Below are positions 6,855 through 14,168 of a stretch of 25,194 nt of DNA, piece after piece. Position numbers and translations under genes: made by a program. The notes below the pieces were generated by a model. That model searched no databases, was not told where the DNA came from, and worked only from the letters and a program-made list of their open reading frames with translations. The stretch covers positions 1 to 25,194 of the forward strand of contig CAYODU010000010.1 of NCBI GenBank assembly GCA_964402905.1, given 5' to 3'. The stretch is from JABIDZ01 sp964402905. GTDB taxonomy: Archaea > Iainarchaeota > Iainarchaeia > Iainarchaeales > JAAZKV01. How positions within the stretch are numbered: the stretch's first letter is position 1; each line of letters starts with the position of its first letter.

Positions 6855-8654
6855 TCATTCTCTTATTACTTGTTGTATTGAAGGAATTGCTTCAATTTTT
6901 TCCTTTAGGGAATCAATTTTTTTTACATTATTCACTTCAATTTCAAAAATTGCTTCAATATAACCAGTATTTTTTATTTTGAAATTTGTTCCAGTTAAAT
7001 TTACCTTGCTTTTTTTTATTTCCATAAGTATTTCTGCAAGCAATCCAATTCTGTCAACAGCAATTACCCTTATTTTTGTTTTTCCTTTTTCTTTTTCAAA
7101 ATCAATTGCAATTAGTTTATCTTGTGAAATGTTTTTGAGATTAATGCAATCTTTTTTATGAATTATAATTTTTCTTTTTGTTGTTTTTACTCCAATTACG
7201 TCTTCTCCTGGAAGGGGGTGACAGCACTCAGCTAATTTTATTTTTTTTATTAGTTCGCTTTTTTGCTGCATTTTTTTAATTTTCGGGCTGGCTAATCCAA
7301 AAAAGCCTTTTATTTTTGTTTTTGCCTTTTCAGTTATCACATAATTAATCCAGTTTTTTTTCGCAGTTGTTTTTTCATCAAGTATTATTTCTACTTTATC
7401 TAAATTGTTTAATTTTGTTTCAATTGGCACAAGCGTCCCATTAACCCTTACCTGTTTTATCCTTTTCCCAACATCCGTGTGCACAGCAAAGGCGAAATCA
7501 ATTGTTGTTGATCCAATGGGCAAAACAATTATTTCTTTTTTTGGTGTGAAAACAAATATTTTAGTCGTTGATATTTTTCGTACTTTATTTTCGTTTCCAA
7601 TACTTTTTTGCCATTCAACAAGCTGTCTTTCCCAGCTGAGTTCTTTTTCAAATTCCTTTGTTTTTTTTAGTCTTTTGTACTCCCAATACAAACTTGATTC
7701 TGTTCGCATATGTTGTTCCCAAGTTCTTATTTGAATTTCTATAACATCTTCTTTTCGTCTTATTGCGGTGTGTATGCTTTTGTATCCTTTTTGCCCAATT
7801 CCTTTGGCTTCTTTTGCAATGTAGTCATCAAAAGCTTCTCTTATAAAATCATATTTTGAATGAATTTCCCCGAGTATTTCATAGCACTCTTTTTCTTTGT
7901 TGCAAATAATCCTTATTCCATAAATGTCATGCATTTTTTTGAACGGAGTTTTTTTCATTTTTTCATAAATTGATTTAAAATTTTTTGGACGCCCAACAAT
8001 TGTCACCCTAACTTTTTTTTCTAGTGTTTGTTTTAGTTCTTTAATTACTTCTTCAATAAACAGTTCTCTTTCCGCTCTTGTTTTTCCGATTAATTTTTTT
8101 ATTTCTTCGTACTCTCTCCGTTTTTCTGTTTTGAATGCATAATCTTGTAGTTGCCAATCAATGCCATTCACTCCAAGTTTTATTGCAAGCGGAGAGTAAA
8201 TCTCTGTTGCAATAAAAATAAGTTTTTCTTTTTCAATATTGTGGACACCATTTTTCAGCACATCAATTATTGCGAGCATTCGGATTAGTATTGTTCTGAG
8301 GTCTGTTGCAATTGATAATATTAACGGGCTAAGTATTTCGGGAGATATTTTTTTGTAATTATTTGTAAGAATTTCATGTATCAACGTTGCTTCTTTTACC
8401 ATTCTTGCTGTTTCCTCTGAAAAGTTTTTTTCTATTTCATCAAGAGTTGCTTTTTTATTGTAAACTATTTCATGTAGTAATGCAGCGATAATTGCTTCTT
8501 TGCCAAGATCTCTTTCTGCCACAGCAATCGCAACATTAAAAGGGTGACTTTTGTTTTCGTTCTTGTATTTTTGCTTAAAATAATTTATTGCGTCTAAAAC
8601 ATCTTTTTTGTCTTGAATACTGATTTTGCTTAAGAGGATTTTTTCTTCCTGCAT
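6855..8654 (-). CDS. Long RelA/SpoT homologue, (p)ppGpp synthetase with degenerate hydrolase domain
   Basis: This 599-residue protein has the full domain order of bacterial long RSH enzymes. The HD domain (about 30-170) keeps H37 and H61, but the usual HD-x2-ED is HE-IV-YN and the LADRLHN motif is missing, so hydrolysis is probably lost. The synthetase domain (about 205-330) keeps GRPKN (221-225), D243, GYKSIH (290-295), EIQIRT (306-311) and E319, so pyrophosphate transfer to GDP/GTP is plausible. A TGS domain (about 363-428), a zinc-type segment with AECCHPLPGED and C503, and a C-terminal ACT domain (about 528-599) follow; these bind the ribosome and regulate activity in bacteria. A TATA box 22-29 bp before the ATG suggests a leaderless mRNA. 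Such long RSH proteins are uncommon in archaea. Confidence 0.93.
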   Translation of the reverse strand: MQEEKILLSKISIQDKKDVLDAINYFKQKYKNENKSHPFNVAIAVAERDLGKEAIIAALLHEIVYNKKATLDEIEKNFSEETARMVKEATLIHEILTNNYKKISPEILSPLILSIATDLRTILIRMLAIIDVLKNGVHNIEKEKLIFIATEIYSPLAIKLGVNGIDWQLQDYAFKTEKRREYEEIKKLIGKTRAERELFIEEVIKELKQTLEKKVRVTIVGRPKNFKSIYEKMKKTPFKKMHDIYGIRIICNKEKECYEILGEIHSKYDFIREAFDDYIAKEAKGIGQKGYKSIHTAIRRKEDVIEIQIRTWEQHMRTESSLYWEYKRLKKTKEFEKELSWERQLVEWQKSIGNENKVRKISTTKIFVFTPKKEIIVLPIGSTTIDFAFAVHTDVGKRIKQVRVNGTLVPIETKLNNLDKVEIILDEKTTAKKNWINYVITEKAKTKIKGFFGLASPKIKKMQQKSELIKKIKLAECCHPLPGEDVIGVKTTKRKIIIHKKDCINLKNISQDKLIAIDFEKEKGKTKIRVIAVDRIGLLAEILMEIKKSKVNLTGTNFKIKNTGYIEAIFEIEVNNVKKIDSLKEKIEAIPSIQQVIRE

Positions 8655-8675
8655 AATTCACTTTAGTAAAAAGCT

Positions 8676-8683
8676 TATTTAAA
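8676..8683 (-). promoter_or_regulatory. TATA box of the RelA/SpoT homologue gene
   Basis: On the minus strand TTTAAATA is centred about 26 bp before the ATG at 8654, preceded by a purine-rich CAAGCAA at the BRE position. This spacing puts the transcription start at or next to the start codon, although GTGAA just before the ATG could add a weak ribosome binding site. Confidence 0.55.
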
Positions 8684-8792
8684 TTGCTTGTCTATTCTTA
8701 ATAAAATCTAATTATGCATTTTTTCCTATGGGGTGCACGCTTTCGCATTTCTTTTTAATTGGTTTTGTTCAGTATTTGTTTAGAGGGATTTT

Positions 8793-9101
8793 ATGTTTGT
8801 TAAAGATGTTAATTTGATCAATTTTCCTGAATTTGATGAAGTTGATTTGGCTTTGATTGAAAAGTCTTTTGAAAGATTTTTTTCCAAGGTTTCTTCAAAA
8901 GGAGAAAGAAATCTTTCTTTGTCACTAAAGAATTATTCGCGCGGTGGGCTCAAAACACAGCACGAGGTCCATGCAAAACTTCTTTTAGATGGCGTTGTTT
9001 TTGTCGCATCAACTAAGGGATGGCAATTAATGGAATCCATCCAAAATGCCCTGAAAAAAATTGAAAAAGAAGTGCAGAAAAGCACTTCTAAATTAAATTA
9101 A
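8793..9101 (+). CDS. Possible HPF/RaiA-like ribosome-associated protein
   Basis: This 102-residue soluble protein matches the pattern of hibernation-promoting factor/RaiA domains. A helix (VDLALIEKSFERFFSKV) comes first, then strands RNLSLSLKNYSRGG and HEVHAKLLLDGVVFVASTKG, then a final helix WQLMESIQNALKKIEKEVQK. The phrase 'strand, GxxFVAxxxGWxLxxSIxxALxKIEKxV' is the most telling part. Known family members bind the small ribosomal subunit and silence it during starvation. The assignment is from pattern only and may be wrong. The ATG follows GAGGG. It is divergent from the RelA/SpoT homologue gene, with about 140 bp between, which would fit a shared stress response. Confidence 0.55.
   Translation: MFVKDVNLINFPEFDEVDLALIEKSFERFFSKVSSKGERNLSLSLKNYSRGGLKTQHEVHAKLLLDGVVFVASTKGWQLMESIQNALKKIEKEVQKSTSKLN
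9068..9089 (+). terminator. Hairpin overlapping the 3' end of the HPF-like gene
   Basis: AGAAGTGC (9068-9075) pairs perfectly with GCACTTCT (9082-9089) around a 6-base loop. The hairpin ends about 10 bases before the stop codon and is followed by AT-rich DNA between two convergent genes. It may help end transcription, but it lies in coding sequence and could be incidental. Confidence 0.4.
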
Positions 9102-9105
9102 AAAT

Positions 9106-9315
9106 TTATTTCTTTTTCTTCTTTTTTACAGGCTTTTTTTTACTTTTAACTTGTTTTTTTGCTTTCTTTTTTGTTTTTGTCTTAGTTTTAAACACTTTTT
9201 TGCTTTTGCCTGCCTTTGGTGCTTTTTTTGTGCTTACTGTTTCTCTTTCTGCTTTTAGTTCTTGGCGCATTTGTTCTATCAATTCTTTAACAGACAATCT
9301 TTTTTCGAAAACCAT
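9106..9315 (-). CDS. Small protein with a lysine-rich histone-tail-like C-terminus
   Basis: The product has 69 residues. A short amphipathic helix (LSVKELIEQMRQELKAERE, about 7-25) is followed by a tail of Lys, Thr, Ala and Pro that ends in KKPVKKKKKK. The tail resembles the C-terminal tails of histone H1 and of several archaeal nucleoid proteins, so nucleic acid binding is likely, but no family is recognised. The frame is open 10 codons further upstream; however, GGAGGAATAAT directly precedes the ATG at 9315, which fixes the start. It converges with the HPF-like gene, with only 4 bp between stop codons. Confidence 0.75.
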   Translation of the reverse strand: MVFEKRLSVKELIEQMRQELKAERETVSTKKAPKAGKSKKVFKTKTKTKKKAKKQVKSKKKPVKKKKKK

Positions 9316-9379
9316 ATTATTCCTCCATTTGGATAAAAACTGCAAAAATCAATGTTTTAGTAATATAAAAGCCTTTTGC

Positions 9380-9817
9380 TTAAACAATTTTTTCTGCCCA
9401 AACAAAGTGGGTAGTTTCTTTGTAGCCTTTGCTTTTCCAAAAAGCTCTTGTTTTCTTGTGGTGTTCTTCTTCAAGTATTTGAATATAATGAATTTTTTTC
9501 TTTTTTATTCGTTTATACAGTTCTCTTAGTAGTTTTGTGCCTACTCCTTTTTTTCTGTGTTTTTGTTCTACTGCAAGATTATCAAGCATGCACCAGCCCC
9601 CCGCGTGGTGCGAGAGTATTTTTGCAAAAAGAAAACCAATTAATTCTTTTTTGTCTTCTGCCACTAAAAAAATGTTCTCTTTAGAATTTTTTATAAACTC
9701 TGCTAACTCCAATTTTTCATGAAAGTGAAGTTTTTTTGAAAAACTAAGCTCACGAATTTTTTTTCCAAGAGCATATAATTCATTCACATCTTTTTTTTGT
9801 GCTTCTCGGATTTTCAT
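9380..9817 (-). CDS. GNAT-family N-acetyltransferase
   Basis: The 145-residue product has the GNAT fold, which transfers an acetyl group from acetyl-CoA to an amine. Seen in order are a first strand and helix (MKIREAQKKDVNELYALGKKIRE), a central strand pair (NIFLVAEDKKELIGFLFAKI), motif A with LDNLAVEQKHRKKGVGTKLL (the acetyl-CoA loop, about 85-96), and motif B with AFWKSKGYKET (about 125-135). The length is usual. The order and the AFWxSKGY phrase resemble RimI-like protein acetyltransferases, but the substrate cannot be told. It lies upstream of the lysine-rich protein on the same strand, about 65 bp away. Confidence 0.9.
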   Translation of the reverse strand: MKIREAQKKDVNELYALGKKIRELSFSKKLHFHEKLELAEFIKNSKENIFLVAEDKKELIGFLFAKILSHHAGGWCMLDNLAVEQKHRKKGVGTKLLRELYKRIKKKKIHYIQILEEEHHKKTRAFWKSKGYKETTHFVWAEKIV

Positions 9818-9869
9818 TTTTTTTCGCCTTTGCTCTATTTTAATTATTTTTTATGGACACGCCAAAAAA

Positions 9870-10118
9870 TGGATTCCTAGTTAGTGCATTTGTTTCATAG
9901 AATGAACTCCACTCCGTTACCCTTCAGCACTCTTCCATAAAATTACCGTTGCTTTCTTCCGAACCTGGCGGGTTTCGTTTTACAGTAGGGTCTGTAAGGA
10001 CAGAGCTTCGACGCCCACACTATGGCAAGTGCATTAACATCAAAACCTCTTCCTTGGCTTCGACCCCGGCGTAAGCGGATTTCCGGTAACAAGCCACCGC
10101 TGGCGGCCCAGTCTAGTC
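9870..10118 (-). ncRNA. Archaeal signal recognition particle RNA (7S RNA)
   Basis: The minus strand contains the SRP domain core CGCCAGGTTCGGAAGAAAGC (9954-9973): the helix 8 GGAA tetraloop, closed by TTC/GAA, between CAGG and AGCA of the symmetric loop that binds SRP54. The closing pairs differ from the common CC/GG form but still pair, which supports a real RNA. The 5' part has TTACCGGAAATCCGC and GCCGGGGTCGAAGCC, both typical of archaeal 7S RNA helices 3-5. GGGCGTCGAAGCTC may be helix 6, which binds SRP19. The ends are estimated: the 5' end from a TATA box at 10131-10138, the 3' end from CTAGGAATCC near 9871-9880, which can pair with the 5' GGACTAG. The apparent 82-codon frame in this region is not a gene. 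Confidence 0.92.
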
Positions 10119-10130
10119 CAATATAATTGC

Positions 10131-10138
10131 TATTTAAA
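10131..10138 (-). promoter_or_regulatory. TATA box of the SRP RNA gene
   Basis: TTTAAATA on the minus strand lies about 20-25 bp before the inferred 5' end of the SRP RNA. It is back to back with the tgt promoter. Confidence 0.55.
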
Positions 10139-10211
10139 ACCTTAAAAAAGTAGTGTTTACTAAACATTTTTTTTAGATCTTCAAATAGCACTTTTTTTGC
10201 TTTGATAAGAG

Positions 10212-10219
10212 TTAAATAA
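10212..10219 (+). promoter_or_regulatory. TATA-like box of tgt
   Basis: TTAAATAA is centred about 26 bp before the tgt ATG, with no Shine-Dalgarno in between, which points to a leaderless transcript. Confidence 0.45.
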
Positions 10220-10240
10220 CTTTTTAACTAGTTTTTATTT

Positions 10241-11374
10241 ATGTCTTGTTTTGAAATAAACTCAAAAGATTCTTCTTCTATTGCGCGTGTAGGTTTTCTT
10301 CATACTGCGCACGGGAAAATAGAAACCCCTTTTTTTATGCCTGTTGCAACTAAGGGCGCAGTAAAAAATATTTCCCACCAAGAACTAGGTGAAATGAATT
10401 ATGATTGTTTAATTTCAAATGCTTTTATTAATTATTTAAAACCGGGTTTACCCGCAATTGAAAAAGCCGGGGGTTTGCACAAATTTATTTCTTGGGATAA
10501 AGCCCTTTTCACTGATTCTGGGGGTTTTCAATTAATTCTCGAACATTTTTATCCAAAAATAAATGATGGGGGCGTAAGAATGACTAATCCTTTTGATAAG
10601 AGCAAAGAATTAATTTCTCCGGAAAAAGCAATTCTTATTCAGAATTCTCTTGGAAGTGATGTGGCAATGGTGCTGGATCACCAACCGGTTTTTGGGAAAC
10701 AAAGAGTTGATTACCTTGACTCCGTCATAAGAACAATTGAGTGGGCACAGCGTTGCAAAAAAACCCATGAAGAAAATGAAAATAAATTAAATAAAAAACA
10801 ATTATTGTTTGCAATTGCACAAGGCGGAAACCACATAGATATTAGACAAAAATGTGCTCTTGCTTTAACAAAAATCGGTTTTGATGGGGTTGCATTGGGG
10901 GGATTTGGTATTGGCGAAGCACAAAGTGACATGTACAAAATAATAAAGTCAACAAAAAAAGTTTTACCGGAAAACAATCCGACTTACATAATGGGTATTG
11001 GTTCTCCAATAGAAATTTTGAATGCAGTTGCTAATGGAGCCGATTGTTTTGATTCGGCATATCCCACAAGAATGGCTCGCCATGCACTAATATTTACTCA
11101 CAATGGCCCTCTTCAGATTGATAAAGCAAAATACAAAGAAGATTTTTCTTCTCTTGATAAAAAATGTGATTGCTTTGTGTGCAAGAATCACAGTAAAGCG
11201 TATCTTCATCATTTGTATAAAACTTATGAGCAAAATGCACACATGCTTCTGAGTTACCACAATATTTATTTTATTAGTAAATTGATGCAGGAAATAAGAG
11301 TTTCAATTAAAGAAGATAATTTTAATAAATATAAAATAAATTTTGAAAAGAATTATTTGCAAAGAGAAAAATAA
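10241..11374 (+). CDS. tgt: tRNA-guanine transglycosylase, bacterial/eukaryotic type
   Basis: TGT swaps a guanine base in tRNA for a 7-deazaguanine. The 377-residue product keeps the catalytic aspartates D92 (FTDSGGFQ) and D271 (FDSAYPTR) and the zinc ligands C309, C311, C314 and H340. It reads like the bacterial and eukaryotic queuosine enzymes: ISPEKAILIQNSLGSDVAMVLD, ALGGFGIGEAQSDMYKII, FDSAYPTRMARH and CDCFVCKNHSKAYLHHL are all closer to them than to the archaeosine enzyme. The C-terminal PUA region of archaeal TgtA is absent, and the length is that of bacterial Tgt. I infer action on the anticodon wobble position (34) instead of position 15. It starts without a Shine-Dalgarno, divergent from SRP RNA. 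Confidence 0.9.
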   Translation: MSCFEINSKDSSSIARVGFLHTAHGKIETPFFMPVATKGAVKNISHQELGEMNYDCLISNAFINYLKPGLPAIEKAGGLHKFISWDKALFTDSGGFQLILEHFYPKINDGGVRMTNPFDKSKELISPEKAILIQNSLGSDVAMVLDHQPVFGKQRVDYLDSVIRTIEWAQRCKKTHEENENKLNKKQLLFAIAQGGNHIDIRQKCALALTKIGFDGVALGGFGIGEAQSDMYKIIKSTKKVLPENNPTYIMGIGSPIEILNAVANGADCFDSAYPTRMARHALIFTHNGPLQIDKAKYKEDFSSLDKKCDCFVCKNHSKAYLHHLYKTYEQNAHMLLSYHNIYFISKLMQEIRVSIKEDNFNKYKINFEKNYLQREK

Positions 11375-11401
11375 TTTTTTATTATTTTAAAAAATAAAAA
11401 A

Positions 11402-11448
11402 GAAATTATTTCCGCAAGTTCTTTTTTAGAACTCAAAGAAATAATTTC
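11402..11448. terminator. Two-part hairpin between convergent tgt and radA
   Basis: GAAATTATTTC (11402-11412) pairs perfectly with GAAATAATTTC (11438-11448). Inside it AGTTCT (11417-11422) pairs with AGAACT (11428-11433) around a TTTTT loop. It sits in the 92-bp gap between the 3' ends of tgt and radA and may end transcription from both sides. Confidence 0.6.
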
Positions 11449-11466
11449 AAAAGATTATTTTCTAAA

Positions 11467-12417
11467 TTAAGCAACATCCTCTATTCCATTTTCAGTGATT
11501 CTGTACAACGCTTCTCCGTCTGGTAGTGATGGTGAATCAACGAGTTTTGCTACTCTTTTGTCTTCCTTGCTTTTTCTTAGATATAACCTTGTTTTTGTTG
11601 CGTGTCCAACAACATTTCCTCCAACAGGTTCTGTTGGATCCCCGAATAATACATCAGGTTTTGACATCACTTGGTTTGTTACAAGTATTGCAATGTTATA
11701 CATCTCAGCAAGTTTTTGTAGTACTCTTAAGTGCTTGTTTAGTTTTTGTTGTCTTTCTGCAAGCGTTCCTCTTCCAACATACTCTGCTCTAAATTGTGCA
11801 ATTAGCGAATCAACAATTATTAGTTTAACATTTTTTTCTTTTATCATGTCAGCAGATTTTTCTGCGAGAAGCATTTGATGGTCGGCGTTATATGCTCTTG
11901 CAACAAAGATATTTTTTAGTACAGTGTCTACATCCAGTTCAAGTTTTTTTGCAACTTGTATTACTCTTTCTGGTCGAAAAGAATTTTCGGAATCAATGTA
12001 CAAGCATGCCCCGTCTAATCCCCCTCTTTCTTTTGGTAATTGAACAGTAACAGATGTCTGAAAACACCACTGACTTTTTCCTGAAGCCATTTTTCCATAT
12101 ACTTCTGTAATGCTTTGGGTTTCTATTCCTCCACCTATTAAAGAATCAATTTCTGTACTTCCTGTAGTTATTCTTCCTACAAGTTTTCTTTTCTCTGCTA
12201 AAATATCTGCGCTCTCAAAACCCATTTCGAGTGCATCTCTAGCAGCTTTAATTGCTTTATCTGCGGTCCCATCTCCAAGCCCAGCAACTTCTTTTAGTTC
12301 CATGGGGCTTGCAACAGCAATAGTTTCTAGTGTTTTATATCCTGCATCAAAAAGTTTTTTTGCAGCGGCTTCCCCAACACCCGGTAAGTCCTCTATCTTC
12401 TCTATTTTCTTAGCCAT
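11467..12417 (-). CDS. radA: DNA repair and recombination protein RadA
   Basis: RadA is the archaeal RecA/Rad51 strand-exchange protein. It forms filaments on single-stranded DNA and drives homologous pairing. The 316-residue product has an N-terminal helix-hairpin-helix domain (about 1-65, EDLPGVGEAAAKKLFDAGY and EVAGLGDGTADKAIKAAR), the linker GFESADILAEKR, Walker A GKMASGKSQ (108-116), Walker B LIIVDS (199-204), RAEYVGRGTLAERQQ, and TNQVMSKPD followed by PVGGNVVGHATKTRLYLRKSK. Walker A is slightly unusual: Lys-Met-Ala replaces the common Glu-Phe-Gly. The frame runs 21 codons further upstream, but GAGGTGGAAAA sits right before the ATG at 12417, which also matches family starts. Confidence 0.97.
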   Translation of the reverse strand: MAKKIEKIEDLPGVGEAAAKKLFDAGYKTLETIAVASPMELKEVAGLGDGTADKAIKAARDALEMGFESADILAEKRKLVGRITTGSTEIDSLIGGGIETQSITEVYGKMASGKSQWCFQTSVTVQLPKERGGLDGACLYIDSENSFRPERVIQVAKKLELDVDTVLKNIFVARAYNADHQMLLAEKSADMIKEKNVKLIIVDSLIAQFRAEYVGRGTLAERQQKLNKHLRVLQKLAEMYNIAILVTNQVMSKPDVLFGDPTEPVGGNVVGHATKTRLYLRKSKEDKRVAKLVDSPSLPDGEALYRITENGIEDVA

Positions 12418-12563
12418 TTTTCCACCTCGCAATGTGCTTTTTGAAATCATTAATTGGCAATTAATGAATCCTTTGCACAATAACTCAATTATTTATTGTT
12501 TAGAAGTTTATAAATAACTAATGAGCCTTTGTGCCGGTGTGAAGCATCCAGAATTAAATTTAT

Positions 12564-13043
12564 TTAAATCTTCCGTTCATATTTTTTATAAGTAAATTCT
12601 TCAAAATCTTTTTCTTCTACACAATTCCATTCATCAAAATCAATTTCGGGGAATTTTGTTTCTCCTTCGTAATCTTTTTTTACCCAAGAAATATGCAACA
12701 CCTTAGCAAGTGGTAAAAATTCTCCATAAATTGTTGCTCCGCCAATACAAAAAATTTCTTTATCAAATTCTTTTGCTTTTGTTAGTGCTTCTTCAATTGA
12801 ATTACACACAATTGCCCCCTTTGTTCCAACTAAATTTCTGCTCAAAATAATATTTTCTCTGTTTGGAAGTGGTCTGAATTTTTCTGGGATAGAATCCCAT
12901 GTTTTTCTCCCCATAATAACTACATTTCCTTCTGTTTTTTCCTTAAAAAGTTTCATATCTTCTTTTAGGTGCCAGATTAATTTTCCGTCTTTTCCTACGA
13001 CCATGCCTTTTGTCATGGCCACAATAATATTGATTTTTTCCAT
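12564..13043 (-). CDS. folA: Dihydrofolate reductase
   Basis: DHFR reduces dihydrofolate to tetrahydrofolate with NADPH. The 159-residue length is standard. The N-terminal INIIVAMTKGMVVGKDGKLIWHLKEDMKLFKEKT holds the active-site acid D29. VIMGRKTWDSIP (about 42-53) and NIILSRN bind NADPH, CIGGATIYGEFLPLA (99-113) is the glycine-rich loop, and the end carries FPEIDFDEWN. It is divergent from thyA, with only 52 bp between start codons, so the gene that consumes methylene-tetrahydrofolate and the gene that recycles the product share a promoter region. There is no Shine-Dalgarno; an AT-rich box about 27 bp upstream suggests a leaderless mRNA. Confidence 0.96.
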   Translation of the reverse strand: MEKINIIVAMTKGMVVGKDGKLIWHLKEDMKLFKEKTEGNVVIMGRKTWDSIPEKFRPLPNRENIILSRNLVGTKGAIVCNSIEEALTKAKEFDKEIFCIGGATIYGEFLPLAKVLHISWVKKDYEGETKFPEIDFDEWNCVEEKDFEEFTYKKYERKI

Positions 13044-13060
13044 GAAATGAAAATCCCGCG

Positions 13061-13077
13061 TTATAGTTTTATACTTA
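13061..13077. promoter_or_regulatory. Overlapping bidirectional promoter, folA and thyA
   Basis: TTATAGTTTTATACTTA lies in the middle of the 52-bp gap. TTTTATA read on the plus strand is about 26 bp before the thyA ATG. The same bases read on the minus strand (TATAAAA) are about 27 bp before the folA ATG. One AT-rich box can thus serve both leaderless transcripts. Confidence 0.5.
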
Positions 13078-13095
13078 TGCTACTTTCATTTTTTT

Positions 13096-14097
13096 ATGGA
13101 TGAAAGTCACCCAGAATATCAATATCTTAACTTACTAAAAGATATTTTAGAAAATGGTTCAGTAAAAAAAGATTATGCTACTGGGACAGAACTAAAAAGT
13201 GTTTTTGGTAGAATATCTCATTATGATTTATCAAAGGGATTTCCACTTTTAACAACAAAAAAAGTATTTTATCGAGGAATTTTCCACGAATTAGTTTGGT
13301 TTTTACGAGGAGAAACTAACATAAAATATTTAGTTGATAATGAAGTGCATATTTGGGATGATTGGCCCTATAAAGTTTATAAAAAAGCAATGGAAAAAAA
13401 GGAAGTTCCTCCATTAACACAAAACGAATTTATTGCAAAAATAAAAGAAGAAGATATTAAATCAGAGTTTGTAATAAAATGGGGTGAACTCGGTCCCGTT
13501 TATGGAAGACAGTGGAGAAAATGGAAAGCAAGCGATGGAAGAGAAATTGACCAGTTAAGGTGGGCTCTATGGAAATCAAAAGAATATCCTGATAGAAAAC
13601 ACGCTTGTGTTTCTGCTTGGAATCCTGAATTAATTTATGAAATGGCTAATGAGGATGTAAGAACAATGGCTATCCCGCCCTGCCATGCATTCTTTGAATT
13701 TAATGTTCGTGATGGCAAATTAAGCTTAGCATTGTTTCAGAGAAGTTGTGATTCATTTCTTGGTGTTCCGTTCAATATAGCTTCTTATGCAGCGCTAACA
13801 ATGATTTGTGCGCAAATGATTGGTTGTGAACCAGGAGAGTTTGTTCACATTTATGGGGACGTGCACATTTATGGAAATCATTATGAACAGGTTAAAGAAC
13901 AATTATCTCGAGAACCAAGGCCTTTTCCAAAATTAAAAATAAATCCAAGAATAAATAGTTTGGATAATTTAGATGATATTAAATTTGAAGATTTTGAATT
14001 AACTGATTATAATCCTCACCCGCCACTGAAAGGAGAAATAACTGTTGTTGGTGGCTTTGATGAAAAAGATAGGGATAAATGGAAAAACAAAAATTAA
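13096..14097 (+). CDS. thyA: Thymidylate synthase, ThyA type
   Basis: ThyA converts dUMP to dTMP using methylene-tetrahydrofolate, producing dihydrofolate. The 333-residue product carries the whole set of signatures: GFPLLTTKKVFYRGIFHELVWFLRG, LGPVYGRQWRKW, the catalytic cysteine C196 in MAIPPCHAFFEF, QRSCDSFLGVPFNIASYAALT (the folate and phosphate site), and GDVHIYGNHYEQVKEQL. It is longer than the E. coli enzyme: there is an insert at about residues 92-128 in the small domain, as in some bacterial ThyA, and a charged tail of about 15 residues after ITVVGG. Since the C-terminus of ThyA closes the active site, the tail is notable. It starts without a Shine-Dalgarno. Confidence 0.97.
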   Translation: MDESHPEYQYLNLLKDILENGSVKKDYATGTELKSVFGRISHYDLSKGFPLLTTKKVFYRGIFHELVWFLRGETNIKYLVDNEVHIWDDWPYKVYKKAMEKKEVPPLTQNEFIAKIKEEDIKSEFVIKWGELGPVYGRQWRKWKASDGREIDQLRWALWKSKEYPDRKHACVSAWNPELIYEMANEDVRTMAIPPCHAFFEFNVRDGKLSLALFQRSCDSFLGVPFNIASYAALTMICAQMIGCEPGEFVHIYGDVHIYGNHYEQVKEQLSREPRPFPKLKINPRINSLDNLDDIKFEDFELTDYNPHPPLKGEITVVGGFDEKDRDKWKNKN

Positions 14098-14168
14098 CTT
14101 TTTTGATTAAAAGTATATTTTGTCCAGCCCAGTTAGAATTAAAATCATTACCTCTCAAATAGCTATTT

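Noticed and set aside
9943..10191. An 82-codon minus-strand open frame
   Set aside because: It overlaps the SRP RNA almost completely, including the helix 8 core, and its protein has no recognisable pattern. The frame is a by-product of the GC-rich RNA gene.
11500..12517. Long plus-strand open frames opposite radA
   Set aside because: They are mirror frames of a certain gene, with Ser- and Phe-rich translations and no family pattern.
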